In this document: positions 34,905-47,581 of the stretch, in pieces | Numbering within the stretch: position 1 is the first letter of the stretch | Layout: each line of letters begins with the position of its first letter | NCBI GenBank assembly: GCA_038363925.1 | Contig: JAQQWL010000011.1 | Span: forward strand, 6,572,001-6,636,000 | From: Apiospora phragmitis | Taxonomy: Eukaryota > Ascomycota > Sordariomycetes > Amphisphaeriales > Apiosporaceae | Direction: 5' to 3' | Length of the DNA: 64,000 bases | Position numbers and translations under genes: made by a program | Notes under the pieces: generated by a model | The model's database searches: none | The model's input: only the letters and a program-made list of their open reading frames with translations | What the model was told of the DNA's origin: nothing

Positions 34905-36555
34905 ATGGATCCTCCTCACGTAACCGAGTTCGCCTCTCAGCGATATTTTGATAAGCTCAAACAGCTTGCCGAGGCGAAAGATCGGCAGCAGCCAAATGCC
35001 GCCCTTGACGGGTCGATTAGCCCAACCTCGACCTTCATCCTTCCCATTGGTGGCTCCAAGTTACCGGAGCAGACCGACGCCGAACTCAAGACAGCGGACA
35101 AGCGGCGTCTTCCCTTCAAGTTCCGTTCTATAATACCGCTACGAACATCAACCGAGCATGATCAGCGCCGCCTGTCCCCGACCAGAAGAAGAGGTTTGTG
35201 GAGCTTCCAGTCGACCTGGCTTGATTGTTTGTTAACTCATGTTATGCAGGGCGGCTTTTGACCAGCTTTTTCTGGCGCTCCCTAATGAATTGAAGATCCA
35301 GATCGTGGCATCATTGCCATTATCCGATATATTAAATTTAAGACTAGCATCTCGGTCGTGGCACGCCATGATTTCTTTGAATGAGTTGCCGATCGTTCGT
35401 TATCACCTTAAACACCACATACCGGCTTATGCGACACGGCTATACCCGGTGCCAGAAGATAGAGCGGCCGTCAACATTCATTATCTTTGTGGAATATGGC
35501 ATCGATTACATGTTGCGGCAAAACTCGCATTCCTGATATGCGAGTGGATTACGAAGGAGCTTTTTCTCAGGAGGACCGAAGAGCAACGGCGGGACTTCTC
35601 TGTCCAGCGTGAGCGCATGCGGCGACGCTTGATACCTCTGCTGTTCACTTTGTTTCATTTCTTCGAGACATATCGAACCCTTCACCTACAGTATATCGAA
35701 GAGCACGGTCACGGTCTTATGAAGGAGCCTTATACGGTAAACCCTATAGAGGCTAAGATCATGAGTATGTACGACGACAAGACGCTGCTACATGTCCACC
35801 AAGTATTCCCCATGGTAGTGTCGTCATTCTGCCGGAGGCTACGCCCCCCTTCCTATGTCGGCCGTGTCGAAGGAGCCTTGCGCGGTTACATGCACGGGAA
35901 GCCTAGTGATGAGGTTTACGTGACTGCGCTGTGTGTCGGTGGCCTTCGACAGTGCGAGCGTTTCTGGGAGATAAAAGGCTACAATTCACGACGAGGCACC
36001 GTCGACGCTTGGTACAACTCCGTTGCCAAAAGCCCAGCTATGAAGACTCCGGCTGAGCCAGTAGGGAAGTCACGCCGAGGGCTTTTGGGGTTGAGCCGTA
36101 AGAAGTCGTTTTACAATATGAAAGACGCTTCTGGCCCAGGGACCGAACCGTTACCACCTCTTCCAGATACTTGGGGCCGACGTACATCCGATGCGGCCCG
36201 GCGATCGAATGAGGCCACGCCACCACTATCTAATGGTACAATGTTGGAAAGTCTGGTCTTCGACACCAGCATGTCAGCTGGGATGCCGATGGGCCCCTTA
36301 TCCCGCGAGCAACTGAAGCTCATCCTACCGGATCTCCCCGTTCTGCAACAACTATGGACGCAGACTGCCGAGGCTCTCATTCTGGATCGCCAGATCGTTC
36401 AACGGCCGCAAGATATCAAAAGAAATGCTGCGGTGATGCTAGACCTCATTCAAGAGGATGGCGCAGCAATTCAGGATGAGTGGTGGTATGGCCGAGTAGC
36501 GCCCGAATCGGTCCGCCCACCCCTGGAAGCGATTGACGAAGATCCTATTGAATAA
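34905..36555 (+). CDS. F-box domain protein, about 531-532 aa
   Basis: Exon 1 starts at 34905 and exon 2 runs 35250-36555. The F-box lies just after the intron, at about residues 97-140: FDQLFLALPNELKIQIVASL, then LSDILNLRLASRSWHAMI. F-box proteins link substrates to the SCF ubiquitin ligase through Skp1. The rest has no Leu-rich or WD repeats; helical, Arg-rich segments (RRDFSVQRERMRRRLIPLLFTLFHFFETYRTL) and a disordered Ser/Pro stretch at about 370-430 follow. The intron phase is a problem: the good donor GTTTGT at 35194 does not join in frame, while GTGGAG at 35198 does (giving 532 aa). If a G was lost next to the acceptor (CAGGGCGG), the better donor would give 531 aa. Substrate unknown. 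The 5' leader is probably long and pyrimidine-rich. Confidence 0.8.
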
Positions 36556-36672
36556 CGGCCATGGATACGATTCCATCTAATGGCACGAAATACACCCTTA
36601 CCGAACTACATTGTTTGACGCAACATTCCCTACTTTACATTATCATTATCATCATTATCACCATCATCATCA

Positions 36673-36705
<33 letters not shown>

Positions 36706-39700
36706 TGTTTATTTTATACCCACGAGAAGTCATTGGCATTTGCAGGCGTTCCGGTCAAGAGAGGCTTGGGTCGGAAAGCACGGCGGCCCTAGAAGCGGCG
36801 GCGTCCACATTGGAGTTATTTTCTTTGTCTTATGAAGGGGACAGATGGTCAAACTCAGGACTCTTTTGACATTTTTTTTATATGGAATTCTCCATGCAGC
36901 GTAACTTGTATGCATAGGCGCGGCACCTAGGAGAGGGCTGGTGGGCGGGGCAAGGCAAGCCTGGATAAGGGGGTTGGCTGAGCGGACCAGATAGATGATA
37001 CCAATTCGAAGCAAAGGCAACATCGGTGTGCCTCAATCGTATACTTCAACTCTCACAAGACTGTCTATATCTTGTGTGCATGACTTCCACCCGAAAAGGG
37101 AAAGTGGGTTTGGTTTCTGGGTGAGTATAGTCAGACCTCGATCGTACCACTCTCTTAGGGGAGACTGACGTCGGCCGACGACAGCCAAAGACATCTCTGA
37201 TTGACGTCTCGCCTTTCCTACCCCGATCTGCCGAGCCCAGGAATCGGACGATGGGTTACATAGATAGATCCACTGGATATATGGGGAATGACAAGACCAA
37301 AGTCGTAGTACCCTGTTTTCTGCCAGCTTTCCCATGGGGTCGGCGGCCCCCCACTGTCGGAAAAGCATGCGTCTGGCTCTCTTTCTGGTTTCCCTTGTTC
37401 CTTGCTGTCACGTACAAACCCCATATTCGGCCCGTTGCCACACAATCATCTCACCAGGACAGAGATGCTCGCCCACCCCGTGATCTGTACCATTCTAACC
37501 TACTTTTTTTTTCTTCGTCGTGGAGTGTAATTTCGGGGTTTCCACCGTTGCTTTGTGCCTCTGCCATCTGCCTCGCGTAGGCGCACTGTATACAGAGAGA
37601 CCACGGTCGGTTTCCCGACGGTCAATCCGGCGCTTTGGCTTTCTCCTTCACTCCCAGCATCCAGCACCAAAACACGGGTCAATCAGTCTGAGGTTGACGC
37701 GGGAACCTCCCCAGAAACGAATAACTAAGGGGGTTGGTTGGCTGGGGAGGCAAATGGAGTTCGGAGAAGAATAGAAGAGTGTAGACGATACCACAACAGG
37801 AACTATCCAGCATCTTGTCACAACACGCCCCTTGATTCTCCTCATGCGCATTCGTTACGGCTGCTAGATTCTTTCGATAAGCGAGAGGCAATCCCGGAGG
37901 AAAGAGAGTACAAACCCGGCCGTGTATCTATTGTTACTATGCACTACTAGACTGGCTTCCCAATATTATCATCTACATACGTATACAGCCAGCCTCTACT
38001 ATGGTTACTTTTGTTGTTCTTCTTCCCATGATCGTGTGTACCATCGCTTGGCACTTGGGGAGTCCCAGCCCTTACAGCCGATACGGCAAAAGTGAAACGG
38101 TGGAGTCTAACTCGCGTGTCCTTGCCATGGCGTCGGAATGCATCTCGATAGCGTGACACTGTAGGTCAACTAGCAGGGAAAAGAAGGGGGAGGCAAGACG
38201 GAGCTACTACAAACGGAAGAGGACGAAAGAAAAAAACAGACCTACCACGTAGTATTTCCACTAGAGCCTCACCGGTCTGTTTCCCTAGCTAAACTCTAAT
38301 AAATTCCTCCAACGACTACGTAGTACACGTTAGTAGTACAGTGATGTCCGTTGGTTAGCATCATAGCTGAAGGACGACCTCCAAACACAGGCTGCTACGG
38401 AGGCCACCTAGGTCAAGACCGTGGCTCTCTTAACAAGCACCAACAACGCATCAAATTGGTGTCATGTGTATATTTCCATAGTAGTAGATGAATCTACTAC
38501 CTATCGGGGTGGGCATTATACTAGGTACAAGACAATGCGGCTGCCGATCCATCATGACGACGATGACGATAAGTGGTGAGGTCTACGTAAATGATAAGAC
38601 CGAGGCCTGGGACCGAGGCCTGGGTTCTCCAGATGCTAGGCAACTGCCAGAGTAAACCCCAGGGGGTAAGAAGCGGAAAATGCAGGGGAAGAAGCTGGAG
38701 ACAGGACGGAACCCCTCGGGGAAGGGGGGCCGACGCCCGCGAGAAAAACCGAAAGGAAGCAACAGAAGAAGAAGTTCGATTCGAATAGAGGGAAAGATAG
38801 AATAGGTTCGTTCTACTAACAGCTTAAAGTGGGAATTTGGCCGATATAACCCCATATCACCTACGGCGAACCGGTTACCAATGACTAGTTTCGGTTTTTG
38901 TAAGCAAACTTCGCTGACGAGCGCCGCACCAGGGCAATGGGGGACTTAGAAATCATGAGCCTCGGCTCGGGGGGCTCTCATGACTCGGTCATTAAAGCCG
39001 TCTTGGTGCCCATATACTATTCATTCAGGGGGGACATGTCAAAAATCTGGGGAAGAGCAAACCCGTGATTGTGAATTTGTGACCGACTTATCCACACGCA
39101 TGCTACCCTAATAATATGAGTACGTTGTCGGTGATGAGGAAACGGGAGTCGGTTTGCTTCTTCGGCCTCCACACATGGCACGATACGTACGGTCGATGAA
39201 GGCGGACTGCACGTCTCCTCTATTGTCATCCAGTCGGCTACTCGAGATTGTACTTTGCAAGAAGCCGGATATTTGGCCAAATGGGGAAAAAGCCTGCCTA
39301 TACTCAACATCGCTCGTTATGCCTATAAATACATTGGGGTAGTGGGAGGAAACAAGAGACGCAAAAAACCGGCGATATGACTACTGCAGTGGTATATTCA
39401 CCTCCATCCCCGGCTCTCCCTCGCTTCAGTTCACTTTTCCCACCAGGGTCCCTGGTGAGATTTGTAACGAATAAGATGTCGCAAAGAGAAGAATTGCAAG
39501 TAGCAGCATCGCGGATGAGGAACTGGCATGGCTGATGTTTGCTCAGATATTCCATTTATTCATCCTTCGTAGCGCAGTGAGAACCTAGGTGTAGAACTCC
39601 AGCTGCGTCTGCTATTACGTCGAAACTGCTAGGGAATCCCCCAAATCGCCGCCCTGAAGGGGAAAAAGAAAAAAGAAAAAACGCCATTCATGATTCGTGG

Positions 39701-39794
39701 CTCCAAAACTAGATAATAGCAGATAGAAAGGCTGCAAAGCCCCGTGCAAAATGCAGACATGATCAAGCAAAACAAGGTTTTCGTCGTTACATCA
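36556..39794. other. Convergent spacer (3.2 kb), no gene seen
   Basis: This lies between the F-box stop and the AT-hook stop on the other strand. It holds a CAT/CTAT microsatellite (36640-36712) and a direct repeat GACCGAGGCCTGGG twice in tandem near 38600-38627. No reading frame has gene-like features. The spacing is longer than two 3' UTRs need. Confidence 0.5.
36640..36712. repeat. ATC/CTAT microsatellite
   Basis: Runs of TCATTATCACCATCATCATC followed by repeated CTATCTCTCT units, directly after the F-box gene. Confidence 0.75.
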
Positions 39795-42700
39795 TCAAGA
39801 CCACCGATTTCGATAGCCCGTGTTTATACCGCTTTTGTTTAAGCCGCTGGTGTCGTACCCGCCGTTCGTCATGGCACTGTTTGGATATGAAGTCGCACTT
39901 GAGCCACTGTTGGTGCGTTGGACACTGCTGCCCAGGGCATATGCCCCTGCGCCTCCCATGCTCATGCTGTTATGAGCCGTGCTAGAGTCTAGCGCTTGCA
40001 TGTCGAACAAGCTCTGGTCAGAAAAGGAGGGGAATGAGGCTACACCACTATGTGAGCTCGCGGGGGTTGCCCGTGATGTCCCGAAGTGTGGTGACTGCGT
40101 CGAAACCCCATGTGCAGCGTTACTGGCTGCCCGGTATGGATTCTCCATGGATGACGCCGAAGTTGTTCGTCGTGGGGCGGCAAAGGAGGCATTCGGGTGG
40201 ACGGAACTGATTGATGGCGAGGCCCGAAACGAGTTCTCGGTCCCCATCAAGGGCGAGTTGTTCTGGGTCCCAAACTGCGGAGAATGGGTTACGTGGGATA
40301 CAAGTGTAGTCCCGGGGAGTTGGTCGTCAAGTTATGTTGCTGGCGCGGGTTCGATGAATAAGCCCCTTGTTGTACTGTGTAAGAGGGACTCTGGTTCTGC
40401 CCATAGTAATTCGGTGCGTTCGCCGTCGCCCGGGTACTTTGTTGGGAAGGCAAGGTGGTTGTCATCTGAGATGGCTTAGAAATATGTGACGGGGTGGGGG
40501 ACACCGTCTGTGCCGTCTGCTGCTGTTGGCGCTGCTGCATCTGTTGCATGTGCGGGTGATTGCTGCTATTGCTCTGCGCGCTTTGCTGGCGGTTTTGCAT
40601 AGATGCTGTAAATTGTTCATAGTGTGCGGCCAAGCCTTCAGCCGGCGCAGCAGGGATAGAATGCCTACTGGCTGCTGATGGCTGTTGTTGTTGTTGCTGC
40701 TGGTGCTGCTGTTGCTGCTGTTGCTGGTGCTGCTGGTGCTGGTGCTGCGGCCTCTGTTGGTGACTGCCGTAAGCTTGGTAATTTTGCTCGTTGCGCACCT
40801 GGAGAGCACTCATCTGGTCGTACTCGGCATCGAGGGACTTGTCCATAGACGGGCTTGGCATTACCGTCGACTGCTGTGACGTCTGATGTGGTAAGTCGGG
40901 AGATGCAACTGTAGATGACATTGTGTGCGCCATGTTCTCTACAGATGGCGCTGCTGCCACTGCGGTCCCCGAGCTTTGTCGCTTTCCCACAGCGCCATTC
41001 GATTTTCGGGGACGCTTTGCAGGCGGAACAGACGTGCCACTAGATTCAACTGGCATGTTCTGCTGCCTGTTCATCCCCAGGATTGCATCGACTGCTGCAG
41101 TCTCTGGTTGCTGAGCTGAAAACGTTGACTGAGCTGTTGTATCAAGCGTGCCATTCCCGTTCGTGGTGGCCTCAGCCCCTTTATTGGGTTGGCGCTTTCG
41201 TTTGGCACCGGAAATAGTAGATGCCTTCACTTGGGGAGTACTTGTTTGAGCATCTTGAGGCGGAACCGCATCCGGGGCAGCATTCTGAGCTGGTAGTTGC
41301 GTACGCTTGTTTTTATTTCCACCGCCGTTCATTTGACCAGGAGCAACCGTACCTGCATTGGGTGTGGGCAGAGTTGGTGGTGGAATATACGAGGTACTAG
41401 TCTGCGGCGTAGGAACTGGTGTTTGCTGCAGGTTTTTGGATGCTTGGGTTGATGAGTTGATTGCTGCATTAGCTTTGCCCTTGGACCCCTTGGACCCCTT
41501 GGACCCCTTGGACCCCTTGGACCGTCCTGTGCTACTTTTATTCGGAGTCGAGCTCGTGGTCGCCTCCATGCCAGGCGCAGCCTGAGCGTTACTAGGTCCG
41601 GCCGAGGATGGTGTTTGCTGCGGTGACTCCTGTGAGCCTGCGGCTTTGGGTCGGTTTTTGGAGCCTTTCGGGCGACCTCTCCTTTTGAAGATGATCCGGG
41701 GTCTCCCGGTTCATGGTTAATAGACGTGAATCCAGCCGCCGGGGTCACATTGTCCGGCCTGGTATCAGAAACACGCGGAGGCGTCAGGAGATCAAACACC
41801 CTCCTCTCAACAGTATCCCCATCTGGATCCGCTGCCACCGGCTCTTCATCCACATCTACATCTACATCTACCCAGCTCTCGTCGTGGGCAGCTTCCGGGT
41901 CACTCCTCGCTTGCTGGGCGGGTTGCGAAGCCGGCGCAACCGCAGCAACTTGACCACTCGTTTTGGAGCCCTTCTTCAATCCTTTGTCTCTCCGCACCTT
42001 GGTCGCCTTACTGCCCTTTGGTCGGCCTCTTGGGCGTCTTGTCGGAGCAGCTGGGGCAGGTGGAGCAGCAGGGGGCCTCTGAGGCCGGGTGAGGTCTGGG
42101 AAGATCTCGGAAATCCAGCCAACAAAAAGGTTACCAGCACCATTGGCCTCGCCACTTTCAGGAAACTTCCCATCGGCGGGAGGTGGTGCGTCAGGGATAC
42201 CACCAAAGAAAGCCAATGCCTTGCAGACCTGGTCCACAACTGTTGCGTGCGGCAAGCTGCGGATCAGTGTGAGGAGGCGAGCTTGCTCTGCCTTGACTTC
42301 TGACGCAGAAAGGGCTTGATGTGGTTCGGGGGCAGGTGTTGGAGTGGTTGTTGGAGCAGGAGTGGTTGTTGGAGCAGGAGCGGCCGGCGCAGCTGGAGCG
42401 GCCGTATCCGCGTCGGTGGGAGTTTTGGCCGGTCGTGGGCGCGCATAGTTGGCTCGTCGGTGATGTGATACATAATGGGGTGTTTCAGCGAGCTTTGCCT
42501 GTAGGGCGGTACTTTCACTATTTCGCTTCGCCGCTTCGTACCTCGCCTGACTCTCATTTCGGTTTGCAAGTTCCATGTGCATTACATTGAAATTCCCCTT
42601 CATGAGGTCTGTCTTGCCCTTCAGTTTGCTAGGGATCGGGTTTCGCACACGGCCGTCCGAGTGAGCGCCATTATAGGCTCGGTTGTCTATTCGAAGGCCC

Positions 42701-42852
42701 GAATGGCTGATGCCGGGCACATCGGAGGGCGCCTCATTCGGGGCAGCCGTGGGATCGGCTTGGCTATCAGTACTGACAGACGAGGAACCGGGAGCGGGTA
42801 GTTGTTGAGGAGAGTCTAGAGCTGGTGACGCATTACTCGCGGCAGTGGCCAT
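39795..42852 (-). CDS. AT-hook, Gln-rich nuclear protein of unknown function, broken by two one-base frame changes
   Basis: One intronless gene is spread over three frames; with one base restored at each of two GGGG (plus-strand) runs, 41698-41701 and 40314-40317, it reads as about 1019 aa from the ATG at 42852. Two AT-hook motifs share the core RGRPKGSK: one near residue 275 (RRPRGRPKGSKATK) and one just after the first break (KRRGRPKGSKNRPK). Between them is Ala/Pro/Val-rich sequence and an acidic DVDVDVDEE. After the second hook a 9-bp tandem repeat codes for five Gly-Ser-Lys units, then come a nuclear-signal-like AKRPRKS, a His/Gln tract near residue 710 and a long Ser/Asn/Gln-rich tail. 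The N-terminal SKLKGKTDLMKGNFNVMHMELANRNE looks conserved. Minor-groove DNA binding and nuclear location are inferred; the family is not recognised. Confidence 0.78.
41479..41523 (-). repeat. Five 9-bp tandem repeats coding Gly-Ser-Lys
   Basis: TCCAAGGGG on the minus strand is repeated five times without change, inside the AT-hook gene. Identical third positions suggest recent replication slippage, so copy number may vary between strains. Confidence 0.85.
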
Positions 42853-44991
42853 TGGATCCAGCGGCCGCGATCATGGCCGTAGAGGCGAACCTTGGCTAGA
42901 AAACCCAAGCTGCAGAACGTATCTGTGTATTGTTGCCGATTGTGTTTTCTCGGCGTGCGCCAATGACGGTCCTTGGAGATGGACGATTTGCCGCAATACG
43001 TGTCCCCACGTCCCTATCGGAACATATTTCGTTCGAATGATTCAACGCTCGATCATATACTGATATATTCTGGCTCTCGGGGTCGCAGCGCTGGACTGAC
43101 TATATAGTCGCGTCGCAGTGACCCAAAAGTAGGCTGTGCAAGCAGCGACAATATGTCCGGTCTATGACCAGTTACTACTTGGAACGAACGCTAAGAGCGC
43201 TGGAGTGTAGTGCCCGCTCAATATGGAGGAATGCTAGCTGCAGTGCGGACTCGGCATAAACGATCGTGGAAGCTGCGATGGACGATGAGGGCGGCACAGA
43301 TGACACGGCCACTGTTGGTGGTAAACAGAGAATTGGAGGATATCGGATGATGGCTACAGAGACGGAATGGGGGAGATCTCGTACAACCCCAACGATGTGA
43401 GAAGGGGAGGGGAGCCGAGAAGGGGTTCAGCTGGTTGGAAGACGGGATCAACAATTGAATCCTGGGATCAGGTTCACCACGAATGGCCGGCTCGGTTGCT
43501 TGCTGAGCTAGCTAGAGTTGAATTAGTAGGTCGGTAGGCATGTATGTAAGATGTAATGTATGTAGCATCCAGATATTCAGGTGGTGTTCACAGTCGTGCG
43601 CGGTGCTTGCTTTGATTTCCCAGGTCCAAGTCCAACCCTTCCATTTGGGCACAGGGTCACCGTAAGATGCTAATTTTGGCCTAGTGTGGCTCAATCACTG
43701 GTCGGCAACACGAGCAACACTTTTCAAGAAGTCGGGTGGCTGGCGCATCAACTCAACTGAACCTGAACCTGAACCTGAACCGCCCGTAACCTTTCGATAC
43801 ATGCAGGTGCTTATTAGGTGGTTAACTGTGTGTACGCCCCGATACCCCTGATCCACCATCGGGTCCTCCAGTTCGCTCGGTGGGCTGGGACATGGTGTTG
43901 CTGTGCATCTAAAGAGAACGATGTTCTATGTCTGGCGCGAGCAGGATGGAGAAGTCATTGGATTCCGATGTTCGAGCCGGCAGGGAGGTAAATCAATTGG
44001 ATTGTTGTAGGTACATCAAGCATCCTGAACATTGAACCCTGCATGGTACAAGTTTTGATACATCTATATGTATCCCATGTATATATTGACTGACTTGACC
44101 GGAGTTCGTTCCACTTGGTTCTCATCGCCCCAGAGGTCAGGTCAGTACACTCAGCAATGATGATCTCCTACTTGTACGATCTCCAAGTTGCGCACCATTT
44201 CCAAAGCGACATATCAGGTACCCGACCTGCTCAAGCGCTGGGATGCTTGATCAGTTCGGACCAGCCAGAGGGATTCCAATGCTGCACCTTCCTTCGTGCC
44301 TTACTGTACCTTCTGTACCTACTGAAATATGCAGTTGTTGCGTGCAAGTGCGTTTGGCTACCATGGGTTTATGGACCTGGGCACAGTCGCAGCCGCAGCA
44401 GACAATTGCCGGGCATTCGAAATAACGACTAGGTGCAGGCGCATGGGGAACGGCAGGTAAAACAATCGGTGCATAGAGCGACTCATTCAGTAGTCGTAGA
44501 TCGGATACATCAATGATCAATGCTGGTTGTGATCGTGGGGTAATATGTGTCTGCATCTGGCTGCTGGGAAGTATTCTAGATGAGCTTAAGGCGTTCCCAG
44601 CCTATCAAAGCACCTGTCCAGTGGGCCTTGCTCGCCCAAGCCCAGCCTGCTTCTGACGACCTAGCCTGAACCTGAACCTAGGAGCTCCAACTACCTCAAG
44701 TGCGCTATGTCCAAATAACGTCAACCTCAATCGACCGCCCGCCGCACATAGAGCTCGCGGCTACCTCAACCTCCGCCTTCACCAACGATACGCTCCTTTC
44801 GCTTCAGCGGCAGTCTTGACATTGGATAGCATTTCCTATTCTGTACCTGCAGGCCGGTCAGAGTTTCCTCAACTGCTTGCTTGCTTCTTGCGCAGGAACA
44901 ACAAGCCTCCTGCTGAGCGGTTATCCCGCCTTACAGCTCGGCACAGCATCGCCATCACCGCTCAACATATTTTCGACCTCCCTACGCCAAG
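42853..44991. promoter_or_regulatory. Divergent promoter region of AT-hook gene and V-ATPase subunit C (2.1 kb)
   Basis: No gene seen. CTGAAC is repeated four times at 43757-43780 and CTGAAC/CCTGAACCT appears again near 44665-44679. The latter is about 310 bases before the V-ATPase start. The last 250 bases before that start are C/T-rich. Confidence 0.5.
43757..43780. repeat. CTGAAC hexamer x4
   Basis: Four exact tandem copies of CTGAAC. A second, two-copy group of the same word lies near 44665. It is not the fungal telomere repeat. Confidence 0.8.
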
Positions 44992-46329
44992 ATGAAGTAC
45001 TGTCTAGTCTCTGTTCCACTGGACGCCGTCGATTCTTCTGACGAGCCCATTGATGCACTCAAAGGCATCATAGGCGACAACGGAACGGTCCTCCCCTTCG
45101 CCGTGCCAGACTTCAAGATCGGGACCCTGGATGCCCTTGTACAGCAGGCCGATGACCTCGGCAAGCTCGATGCCTCATGCGAGGGCCTGGTAGCCAAGGT
45201 TGCCGAATCCCTCAAATCACTACTTGACGATCAGGACAAGGTCGACGAGCAGAAGTTTGTGAATGACAGTATGCGTGCAACCTACCCCCTTCAGTAGCCA
45301 GGATGGTCATACTCACAAACACCTCAGAGCCTACCGACAACTATCTACGCACATTCAACTGGAATAAGGTCCGATACCGAGCAGATAAACCTATTGCCGA
45401 GCTGATCGACACACTTCAGAAGGTAACACCGACGCATCCAATCACCCATGGCTTGCCGTAACTGACCCATGTTTCCCGCAGGAGCTTGTCACTGTCGACA
45501 ACGATGTCAAGGGGAAGCTCAACCAATACAACCAGGTCAAGACAAACTTCGCTACGCTGCAGAGGAAGCAGACGTAAGTCTCCGGTCTTCCCTCGCTGTC
45601 CATGCTACTGCAGTGCGCTAATTAAGACTCAGGGGCAATCTCACGACCAAATCCCTCACACCTATCGTCGATCCCTCTTTACTTATCCAAGATTCCGAAT
45701 ACCTTGAAACCCACCTCATCGTTGTTCCCTCCAACCTGAAGAAGGACTTTTTGAAAGGCTACGAGGGGCTCTCGCCCATGGTCGTGCCTAGGTCAGCCAC
45801 ACAAGTCGCCCAAGACGAGGAGTTTGTACTGTTCACAGCGACGACGTTTAAGAAGCACAGCGCCGAGTTTCTGCAGAAATGTCGAGAGAACAAGTGGACT
45901 CCACGCCAATACAAGTACGTAGAAGGCGGTAAAGAGGAGGAGCAGAAGGAGTTCGACCGTGTCGCAAGAGAAGAGAAGAAGGTATGGGGCGAAGCGTTGC
46001 GACTCAGCCGGACCGGATGGAGTGAGAGCGTCATGATATGGGCACATGTTCTGACACTTCGGGTATTCGTTGAAACTGTGCTACGGTACGGTCTGCCGCT
46101 CCAGTTCGTATCTGCCTTGGTAGTTACAAACCCGAAGCTCTCTAAGAAAATGAAGTCCAACATGGACTCGGCGTTTTCGCACCTAGGCGGCAATGCAGTC
46201 GGCCGGGACAAGAAGGGGAGGATCACCAAAGACGATGCGGCGTTGACGTCTGAGATGGCGGCAGCAGGTCTCGGTCACGGAGAGAGCAATGAGTACACGG
46301 CCTACGTGTACTACGAGTTTGAGCTCTAA
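44992..46329 (+). CDS. VMA5: V-type ATPase subunit C (Vma5), 386 aa
   Basis: Four exons, 44992-45268, 45328-45422, 45482-45573 and 45633-46329, give 386 aa, against 392 in yeast. Family blocks are clear: KYCLVSVPLD at the start, NDKPTDNYLRTFNWNKVRYR across the first intron, LIVVPSNLKKDFLKGYE, VVPRSA, FKKHSAEFLQKCRENKWTPRQY, and ESVMIWAHVLTLRVFVETVLRYGLP. The end, EYTAYVYYEFEL, is typical. Subunit C bridges the peripheral stalks and the Vo part and controls reversible disassembly of the proton pump on vacuolar membranes. The ATG is in good context (GCCAAGATGAAG). Convergent with the APS kinase gene. Confidence 0.96.
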
Positions 46330-46648
46330 GGCTTTAGAGTTTCGTTGTTAGGCGACGAACAGGAAGTAGTATCATTACGCAAATCAAGCAGGCGCCAGAT
46401 TGAATGGAAGTTGTCTTTCGCAGTGTGACGCTTGGAAAAGGGGTCAGGGGTATTGTTTATGTGGCAATTACTGGGCGTAGACGGTAGCCACGTCGCGTAG
46501 ATGAGCATCACCATTGCAATCGTTCAAGTTACCGTTGGTTGCCAGATTAACTACGACATTTTGCCCCAGCGCTACGGATTCAGCCGGTGGATGTTATGAT
46601 TTATTTTATCAGATCCTCTCTAACGTGTCTAGACAGATAGGTCTCGCT
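46330..46648. other. Convergent 3' spacer
   Basis: These 319 bases between the stops of VMA5 and the APS kinase gene should hold both 3' UTRs. TTTATTTTAT near 46600 may be the reverse strand of a kinase poly(A) signal region. Nothing else seen. Confidence 0.5.
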
Positions 46649-47581
46649 CTATTTGTTCTTGAGCTCGATCAGGCCCTTAGCCTGCAGCCACTCGACGATC
46701 TGGGCGACGCACTCCTCGACGCTGTTCTCGTGGGTCTTGATGACGATCTCGGGGTGGTCGGGGGCCTCGTACGGGGCGCTGATGCCGGTGAACTCCTTGA
46801 TCTCGCCGGCGCGGGCCTTCTTGTACAGGCCCTTGGGGTCGCGCTGTTCGGCCACCGAGATGGGCACGTCGACATAGACCTCGATGAAGGGGATGGCCTC
46901 GTCGGCACTGCCGGCCGGCGACGCCGCGTGCAGCTCCCGCGCCGTCTGGCGGTCCGCCTTGTACGGCGAGATGAAGGACGTCAGGGCGATGGTCGACGAG
47001 TCGGCGAAGAGCTTGGCTACCTGTTCGTATGGGAGGGGGAAGTTCGTTAGTCTCTCTCTCTAGGTGGCGGAGGAATCATGTGTAACTCCTCTAGTGGAAG
47101 AAGAAAAGAAAAAACGTACCTCGGCGATACGGCGAATATTCTCATTGCGGTCCTTCTCGCTGAAGCCCAGGTCCTTGTTCAGGCCGAAGCGGACGTTGTC
47201 ACCGTCGAGGCGGTACGAGGCCAGGCCCAGGTGCAGCAAGTGCTGCTCGAGGGCGGTCGCGACGGTGGACTTGCCCGAGGCGGAGAGGCCGGTGAACCAG
47301 ATGGTCATGCCCTTCTGGCCGCGGAACTCATTGCGCTCCTTGCGCGAGAGCGACGGGTGCCATGTGATGTTGCTGTATCATTGTTATTGGCACATTGCCG
47401 CCTGCGTACGCTTTTGCTTTTGTCTTGCTAGGGGGCGCGATGATCCGATGATGGAGGGGTAAAATGATAAAGTAGATAGATAGATGGTGGGGTTATAGGA
47501 ATGTCTTGGAGGGGCAATGGCAATAGATAAATACTACACGCGCATAGGAAAGAGACGGTGGGAGAATACTCACGATGCCAT
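46649..47581 (-). CDS. MET14: Adenylylsulfate (APS) kinase, 210 aa, with an 8-base first exon
   Basis: Exons are 47581-47574 (ATGGCATC only), 47372-47120 and 47020-46649; phases join to 210 aa, the normal length. The P-loop GLSASGKS is at 31-38, and [16 protein letters not shown] with [11 protein letters not shown] is the APS-binding part. FISPYKADR and GIKEFTG-like [12 protein letters not shown], then [15 protein letters not shown], complete the family blocks. The enzyme phosphorylates APS to PAPS in sulfate assimilation, upstream of methionine and cysteine. Only the tiny first exon provides a Met: exon 2 has no in-frame ATG before GMTIWFTG, which would lose the conserved NITWHPS start. MET14 is the yeast name. 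Donors GTGAGT and GTACGT and acceptor ACAG are all standard. Confidence 0.95.

Noticed and set aside
40289..40330. A 27-base intron (GTATCC to CGCAG) in the AT-hook gene
   Set aside because: Too short for the introns here and it does not join the two frames in phase; a one-base loss at CCCC does.
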